In this document: in pieces, positions 58,401 through 64,000 of the stretch
Layout: each line of letters begins with the position of its first letter
Numbering within the stretch: the first letter of the stretch is position 1
NCBI GenBank assembly: GCA_964036195.1
Contig: CAXIWS010000640.1
Span: 1-64,000 of the forward strand
Direction of reading: 5' to 3'
Origin: Sphaerolaimus hirsutus
Taxonomy: Eukaryota > Nematoda > Chromadorea > Monhysterida > Sphaerolaimidae
Length of the DNA stretch: 64,000 nucleotides
The notes under the pieces: model-generated
Told to the model about the DNA's origin: nothing
Seen by the model: only the letters and a program-made list of their open reading frames with translations
The model's database searches: none
Position numbers and translations under genes: made by a program

Positions 58401-60425
58401 TACACCATTAGAGATGTGTGCACGCCTGAGACAGATTGCACGCCGGCGCTTGAATCTGCCAGCACTGAGAAAACTATCAGAAATGATCAGAAACGATCCA
58501 TCAATGAAGGAATACCAGGCAATGACAGAACTGGATGCCCTGTCAGTAATGAGCGTGAAAGCATCGAGTCATTCAACACGAGGGCTATGCCCGGAATCGG
58601 ACATGAGTTCTCTTGTTCGAGGAGCAGAGGAAAGTGCAATTTGCGATCTGCTTCAGTTGGACCCAATCGCAGGTGTTTTGCCGAAAATGACCGACCAGCT
58701 GCGTCAGGTGGCGAGAAAGAAGCTTGGATGGCCAGAAGCAGTTCAGCAGAAATAGAACATGAGTTTGTCAAGAAGAATATAAATGCATTTTTAAAGTGGG
58801 GCTTGAATACAGGCAAGTTTTCAGTTATATCATCAGCAACACTACAGCCAGCACAAACAGAGACAACGGTCAAGGATAAAATGCAAGCATCATCATCATC
58901 ATCATTAATGGAGACATCAGTAGAAGTGATCAGTACTCCACCAATGTACACAGCTGAGAAAGTGGTATCAACAACTGCAAATGCTCAGGATACATCAACA
59001 CAGAATAAAAAGAAAGCTACTAGGCCACAACAAAAGGGACGAAATGCTGATCAACTTTATGAATTCACTCGCTGGAGAATTGAATGTGAAGTTGCCATTG
59101 GTAGAGCAGAACAAAATGTGGCAATACTGTCAGAAAAAGCTGAAAATATCTTTATGGCACTTACTTTGGCAAGTATCAAACATCAAGTGATGCAAAATTC
59201 ATATGCAGTAGAATTCAATTTGGCAGAAATGAATAAAGACCAGAATTTGAATTTGCCAATTTTTCAATGGAGAGTACAATGGGAGTTGCCAGGAAACATG
59301 GGCAGAGTGCACATGCAACAGGATACAATTGAAGATATAGATATTGTGGCCAAACTTTTCGCGGATCATTTGAGGTCAGGTTGTCCAGTAAGGTTGCAAC
59401 GTCCGATATCAGGAACAACACACAGAGTGAATTTCAACAGTCCAATTATATTGACATTGAGAAGAAATCGAGATTTAAATGGAGTTGACCTGGACAGAAG
59501 TTTTTTAACAGAAAATGGACAGATTATAGATCTTCCGCCAACAGTCAATGATCAATCATCAATGTCAAGTCTGACCAAGGAAAGGGGAGGAAAAATGAAT
59601 GATTTCAGAATGTATGTTGCTACAAAGAGAGGTCATGGAGAACCACCATATCCAGTATATAAGCTTCCAATCATACAAGCAGTAATTGATCAAAAGACAC
59701 AGCAAATCAAAATCCAGGCATCAGGACATGTATGTTTCATGTGTGATTTATCTCTCATAAATCATAACTTTTATTGTATTTTTACAGATTCCACGAGATA
59801 CAACAATGGCTGAATTGCACAAGCTTTTTGCTGGAATGATTGTAGTACAAAAAATGCACCACAGACACATCAATGCAACACATTGTCCATCAGTATCTGA
59901 GCAGACTGATGCACAGAAGATCAATGACAGAGCATTAATGCCACCACCAACAGAAATGCCATTTTGGAGAAAGCCTGAGTCTCAATATGTGAATATGGAT
60001 GGATTGATCATGGCAAAAATTAGACAATGGAAAAGAGTTGAGAAAAAAATAGTGGAAGTGTTACAGTTTCATTTTAACCCAAATCAAGAACCCAGGTATC
60101 CATTGCGCTCTGCATATGCCAGGGGAATTGGGTCAACTGATCCCAATATGACTGGTCATGTTCAATGGGAACCTGAAAATGTAACAGACACATCATATAC
60201 AAATGGCTTTGAGTTTTGGCGAGACTGTCGGCTAGTTCTATTATTATTATTATTATATTCATTTGATATTTTTGATTATTAATTGTAAATGTATTACATT
60301 ATTACAGCTTCTGCAATACGAAGGGAGCAACACATCATTTCTTCATTCGGTGTGCTCACTGTGATTGTGAAGGCCATATGGTAGTAAAACAGGAGCAATG
60401 CATGGAAAATTGCAAAACTATGTGA
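55423..60425 (+). CDS. Large secreted-type low-complexity protein with Cys/His C-terminus, nine exons, 1,455 aa
   Basis: Plus exons 55423-55692, 55773-55986, 56080-56356, 56425-56702, 56776-56952, 57030-57176, 57286-59729, 59788-60230 and 60308-60425 join in frame to the TGA at 60423. Exon 1 encodes a clear signal peptide (MKCSTATLFTFICLSACLVS). Exons 2-7 are Ser/Thr/Asn/Arg-rich with a GRGRARARA patch and long Thr tracts. From about 58756 the protein becomes globular (LYEFTRWRIECEVAIGR and following), and it ends in a Cys/His-rich motif (CRFCNTKGATHHFFIRCAHC) that could bind zinc. The last intron has a GC donor (CG|GCTAGT); only this join keeps the motif in frame. Exons 3-7 also hold a second long frame (56317-58755). 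It converges with the capsid-like gene. Family not recognised. Confidence 0.72.
56317..58755 (+). CDS. Overlapping +1-frame ORF of 703 codons across five exons
   Basis: Read through the same exon borders (56317-56356, 56425-56702, 56776-56952, 57030-57176, 57286-58755), the frame one base downstream of the main frame is also open, from an ATG at 56317 to the TAG at 58753-58755. From exon 6 on, its protein is the more natural of the two: a coiled-coil segment (DKISEQAEQLRQQAEAALQK), acidic Glu/Gln tracts and amphipathic helices with two similar motifs (MLQMDPDTPLEMCARLRQIA and LLQLDPIAGVLPKMTDQLRQ). The main frame is Thr/Arg/Ser-rich there. This is either a dual-coded locus, or one gene whose frame was shifted near 58755 by an indel, with the main frame open by composition. 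Start choice is uncertain; no splice path from the signal-peptide exon into this frame was found. Confidence 0.6.
57585..57680 (+). repeat. CAA/CAG trinucleotide repeat
   Basis: 'caacaacaacaacaacaa' tracts flank a duplicated 'cagcacgaacaagaccaaga'. Read in the +1 frame it gives poly-Gln with HEQDQE repeats, in the main frame poly-Thr. Confidence 0.9.
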
Positions 60426-60978
60426 TACAATGACAGGAACAATGCATGGAAAACTGCAAAATCATGTGATATACATAATAACCATGTGATATACAAATGA
60501 TTTATGTGTTTTTTTATATGCATACAATTTTTTTATCATCAATAATCATATATAATGGTACAAGCAAAATACATTTCATGTACTACAGTGTCCACATTGT
60601 AAACATGTAGTTGTAGGCTTGTATTCTTACATGTTCACCCCAGAGGGGCTTCACTTATTTATATTTTTACACTGCATTTTTCACTTTTAATCACTTATTT
60701 TTTATTCACTAGTTGGGGTTCCTACAAAACAAAATACTTAACAAACAAAAGGAAATACACAACAACAGAAACGAAACATGAACTATTAGTCATTTCACTA
60801 CCGCCCTCAGTTCTTACAGCTCATAACATCTGTTGCAAGACTATTAAGCATGATGACAGCCTTTTTTATGGTGACATGGTGATATTCAAATAAAATTAAA
60901 ATAAAAAAAAACTTTGTTTGAGTAATTAAAATCATAATAAAAAACAATAACAATTTAAAAATAAAATCACAATAACAA
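60426..60978. other. Convergent 3' intergenic region
   Basis: Contains a near-duplicate of the end of the last plus-strand exon ('aggaacaatgcatggaaaac' at 60432 after 'aggagcaatgcatggaaaat' at 60391). Otherwise AT-rich 3'-UTR-like sequence for both flanking genes; 'tttatt' near 60697 could be a minus-strand poly(A) signal. Confidence 0.4.
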
Positions 60979-63111
60979 TCATGAATGTACTTGTTGAGTG
61001 TGAATTGTATTTGTTGCATCTGAAAAGATATGAGATAAGTATATTTACACAATAAAAAATAAAAAATAAAAAATAAATTTTTTTTTTTTATTTTTTTATT
61101 TTTTTTACCTATTTTTAGAAACGCATCATTGACCATAATTGTGTACAAGATCACCTGTGAATAAAAAAATAAAATTAAAATATATAAATATAATCTGAAA
61201 AAATTTAAGATAATAAACAAAATAACCCCTCCTCGAGGTACAGCTCTTGAAAAAGTTAAATTAAGAAATGCATCCCCAGTCGTTAATGCCTCCCAGGAAT
61301 TGCTGAACAAAATAATGAGATTAAACATGTTGTTTTTAAAAATTGAAAAATACAAAAAAGATTGAAAAAAACATACCTTGTAACTTTGTCATTGCATAGA
61401 CTTATACAAACAAAAAACTGACAGTTTACAAACTTTTCCATTGTAATCTCATTTTGAATACTTGTCCACTCCTGCATTAGTGCATAACACTCTCGGAATA
61501 TATCTGAACTACCCATTTTTCCCCATTGAAATCGTAAGGGGCGATTTGGACAAAGTCGTGAGCCGATTTGAACAGCAAGATCAGATATACTCATAGGAAC
61601 AAAATTATGTCTTGCTCTATTTGTAGCTTGTGGGGTGGTTGAATCCATTGCACTCATACAGATTATTATCCCCCTTGGAAGCCTGCCAACCTGAGTCCCA
61701 AGAGCTATGGGAGGTGCTGCTCTTGCGCCTGTAATTTTAAAAAAAATTTTAAAAAAATTTTAAAAAAATTTTTTAAAATTTTTTTTTACCATACTACAGA
61801 AGATGTTGCTTTTCTGTCTATAATTTAAAAGTTTAAAAAAAAAGTTTTTTAAATTTAAAAAAAAAAAAATATTTTTTTAACTTTCCCCCACCTTCTGTTA
61901 GAAACATTTGCCCCACATTATACTGGCGAAATGAGTGATAAATGCCATGTGTTTTGACACGATCTGCCAGTGCGATAGATAGTGATGTTACCTGTATGCA
62001 TGCGCATTCAATTGTTTCAGTTCAATAAGGAATGAAAACTAAAAAAGAAACATACTGGATGTATTTTACGCACGGATAATTCCAAAGTGTCAAATTCAAT
62101 CTGTAGTTTAGCTATGTCATCACTTGGTCTTGTAAACGACTCAAACATTAACATATCTGGGACTCTTCTAAGAACTATAGTCAATTGCATCCCTGCATGC
62201 CTATAATTATAATAAAAAATAAGACTATATAAAATATTAGTATGTATATTTAGTAAACAACCAACCAAGGCTTAGCCTGTTCACCAAAGTCTAATGCCAA
62301 GCGCCCATAGAATTCTTGAGTTTTAAATACTGGTTTACATCTATTTTTATAAAACTCCGATAAATTTGTTTCCACCATGGGGGCATCTTCATCGTTCATT
62401 TCAACCCAGCTATGTATTTAAAAAAAGTTTTTATTTTTTTATTAAGTAAGAGATAAAATTACATACCCACTAGCTGCTAATTGTGTCCTTCGGTAGACAC
62501 CACTTGTTTGTAATAATTTCTTTATATACGCTTTCTTGCCATAAAGTGATTCTCTACTGAGGAGTAATGAATTATGAAAAATCTCAATACCATCCCAAAG
62601 ACTTTCCAATGGGTTTGGTACATATGCAATTTGGTCTCTTAATGTTAATGCCTCTGTGGAAAAAACATTGTTTGCTTCATAACTTTCTTTTAAGGGATGA
62701 CCATCTTTTGTTTTGACACGCATGACCACATGCAAATTTAAAGATGAAAAATCCAATAATCCAGTGCTGGATGCAACAGTTGTGAATACATCTGCAATAT
62801 TGAGACTGTACTTACATAAATATAATAAAACAAGCAAAAAATAACAATTTTCCACTCACATGGAGATGTTTCGCTTCCTTCGCTGATTTGTAAGAGCTGT
62901 TCTCGTTCACAGTGACTTACATATGCTTGGGTTGGAGGCAATGCATCTGTTGATATGCATATATGTATGAATGTATGAAAACATCATTAAATAAGTAGAC
63001 ATCACTTCGCTCACCTGGACGAAACTCTGGTGGACATGGCAATAAATGCGATCCACTGTCCAATAATTGTTTTCTTGGACTAAGAATTTGTGCAGGTTGA
63101 TTTGACGCCAT
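60979..63111 (-). CDS. Capsid-like protein of the invertebrate F54H12.2-like type, ten exons, 470 aa
   Basis: Minus-strand exons 63111-63015, 62946-62860, 62791-62467, 62409-62266, 62200-62056, 61991-61892, 61728-61377, 61302-61227, 61154-61109 and 61019-60979 join in frame at GT-AG borders; stop at 60979. Landmarks in order: a PPTQ motif in exon 2, LDFSSLNLHVVMRVK in exon 3, YGKKAYIKKLL with a following QLAASGW across the exon 3/4 border, FYGRLALDFGEQ in exon 4, LPRGIIICMSA in exon 7 and an alternating hydrophobic C-terminus. This pattern resembles proteins usually named F54H12.2-like, which I recall from invertebrate genomes in connection with Polinton or adintovirus-like elements; that link is memory, not a search result. 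Introns of 44-163 bp are unusual for a virus gene and suggest long residence in, or acquisition by, the host. No signal peptide. Confidence 0.7.
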
Positions 63112-63444
63112 TATAGCATAGCTTTATTGTTTTATGTTGATTATATCACTATTCACTCCATATGAGTGAAAATAACAAACATAGAAAATCATCACTTCTT
63201 AAATATTATGTGAATGTAATACCTTCATTACAATCATTGCATGTATGCACAAGTGAACAAATCAAATTATTATTATTTTTATTAATTTATTTCACTAAGT
63301 CATTGATAACAAAACAAACGATGAAATAGAAATAGTAAAACAAAACAGAAACAATAAAAAAACGTTACAAGACAACTTTTTACTAATAAACATAAAAACA
63401 TGAATTTAAGCATCATAATTAAAAACATCAATATCACCATTGTG

Positions 63445-63450
63445 TTTTAT
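63445..63450 (-). terminator. Poly(A) signal AATAAA
   Basis: Minus-strand AATAAA lies 18 bases past the stop codon of the gene at the right edge (stop 63470-63468). Confidence 0.6.
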
Positions 63451-63467
63451 TATATTATTATTAAATA

Positions 63468-64000
63468 TTACAGCCAATCAGTAGAAACTGTTATTCCAGC
63501 AGTATTTGCAGTCGTAGGCTTATTGTTACAAGTATTACGATTTGGTGGTTGTACTAATGGAATTGACTCTTGTTTTTGTTGCTTATTATTATTAATTTTA
63601 CTGATATTTTTCTTTATACCTGTCTGCCGTTCTGTTTTTGTACCATTAATTGGTGGCTTTTGTGAGTGTAAATCACCAGCGGGAGCTGCAGGTTCACCTG
63701 TTTCTCGTTGAAATTGTTCTTGTTGTTGTTGAAGGTTCACATCAGATTTATCCAAATTACTTGGTGTTATCAATCTTTGAGAGGATAATTCAGCGAGCAT
63801 AGCACTAGACCATTTATCTCTATTTGTAGATTCTAAATCGCCACGATTTTCATCAAATTGTTGAGCCCAATATTCCTTGGTGAAAACACCATCTGGAACA
63901 TTGGCCATATTATCAAACCAATGTGTACCGTAAGGTGCAAAATGTAAATATGAATTACAGCTAGTAGTCTGGTGACCTGTTGATGATAGAAAGTTTGAAG
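63468..64000 (-). CDS. Unrecognised protein, C-terminal part, runs off the right edge
   Basis: The minus-strand frame is open from the window edge to the TAA at 63468, at least 177 codons. An internal ATG at 63908 is not necessarily the start, because protein-like sequence (HFAPYGTHWFDNM) continues upstream of it. The first part looks globular (GVFTKEYWAQQFDENRGD); the last 90 residues are Gln/Asn/Lys-rich and likely disordered. It is tandem with the capsid-like gene, 356 bp upstream of its start. I do not recognise the family. Confidence 0.65.
   Translation of the reverse strand, partial: SNFLSSTGHQTTSCNSYLHFAPYGTHWFDNMANVPDGVFTKEYWAQQFDENRGDLESTNRDKWSSAMLAELSSQRLITPSNLDKSDVNLQQQQEQFQRETGEPAAPAGDLHSQKPPINGTKTERQTGIKKNISKINNNKQQKQESIPLVQPPNRNTCNNKPTTANTAGITVSTDWL

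Noticed and set aside
1-64000. tRNA, rRNA, CRISPR or bacterial operon features
   Set aside because: None seen; the short-period repeats lack spacers of uniform length, and the gene structure is plainly eukaryotic.

Overview
This window is metazoan nuclear DNA, most likely from an invertebrate. It carries BEL/Pao-type LTR retrotransposons (a superfamily known only from animals), genes split by short GT-AG introns of about 50-120 bp, and dense AT-rich intergenic DNA packed with foldback and MITE-like repeats. I see no bacterial operon, rRNA, tRNA or CRISPR array, and I cannot name the species.

Layout. Positions 1-9.75 kb are gene-free and built from dispersed repeats: a MITE family ending CCGTATTTCCTCGAA flanked by TA, two large foldback elements (1.68-3.15 and 6.9-8.7 kb) and arrays of the palindrome GGCGCC. 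Positions 9.76-34.64 kb are one BEL/Pao element on the plus strand. A second, complete BEL element (11.26-23.87 kb, minus strand) is inserted into its gag gene. Both insertions have matching LTRs, TG...CA ends and 5-bp target duplications (AAGGT outer, GGAGT inner). The inner element has one uninterrupted gag-pol-env frame of 2,908 codons. The outer element is decayed: the insertion, three in-frame stops and at least one frame shift. Each element is saturated with its own short strand-specific motif (TCACA in the outer, CAGA in the inner), which protein coding does not explain. Positions 34.6-46 kb are again repeats, with a small kelch-like gene fragment.

Positions 46-64 kb hold a cluster of five intron-containing genes that can be modelled exon by exon with conserved reading frame. 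They are: a Cys-rich protein of 406 aa (minus); a single-pass membrane glycoprotein of about 860 aa with 42-residue internal repeats (minus); a large secreted or low-complexity protein of 1,455 aa with a zinc-binding-like C-terminus (plus), whose exons also carry a second 703-codon frame; a 10-exon, 470-aa protein (minus) that resembles the invertebrate F54H12.2-like family, which I recall as capsid-like and linked to Polinton/adintovirus-type elements; and a partial gene running off the right edge (minus).

Two candidates for a new system stand out. The first is the 46-64 kb cluster, possibly an intronised virus-like or domesticated element with capsid-like and glycoprotein-like genes and a dual-coded locus. 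The second is the element-specific motif saturation of the two BEL retroelements. Both need database and expression tests that I could not run.
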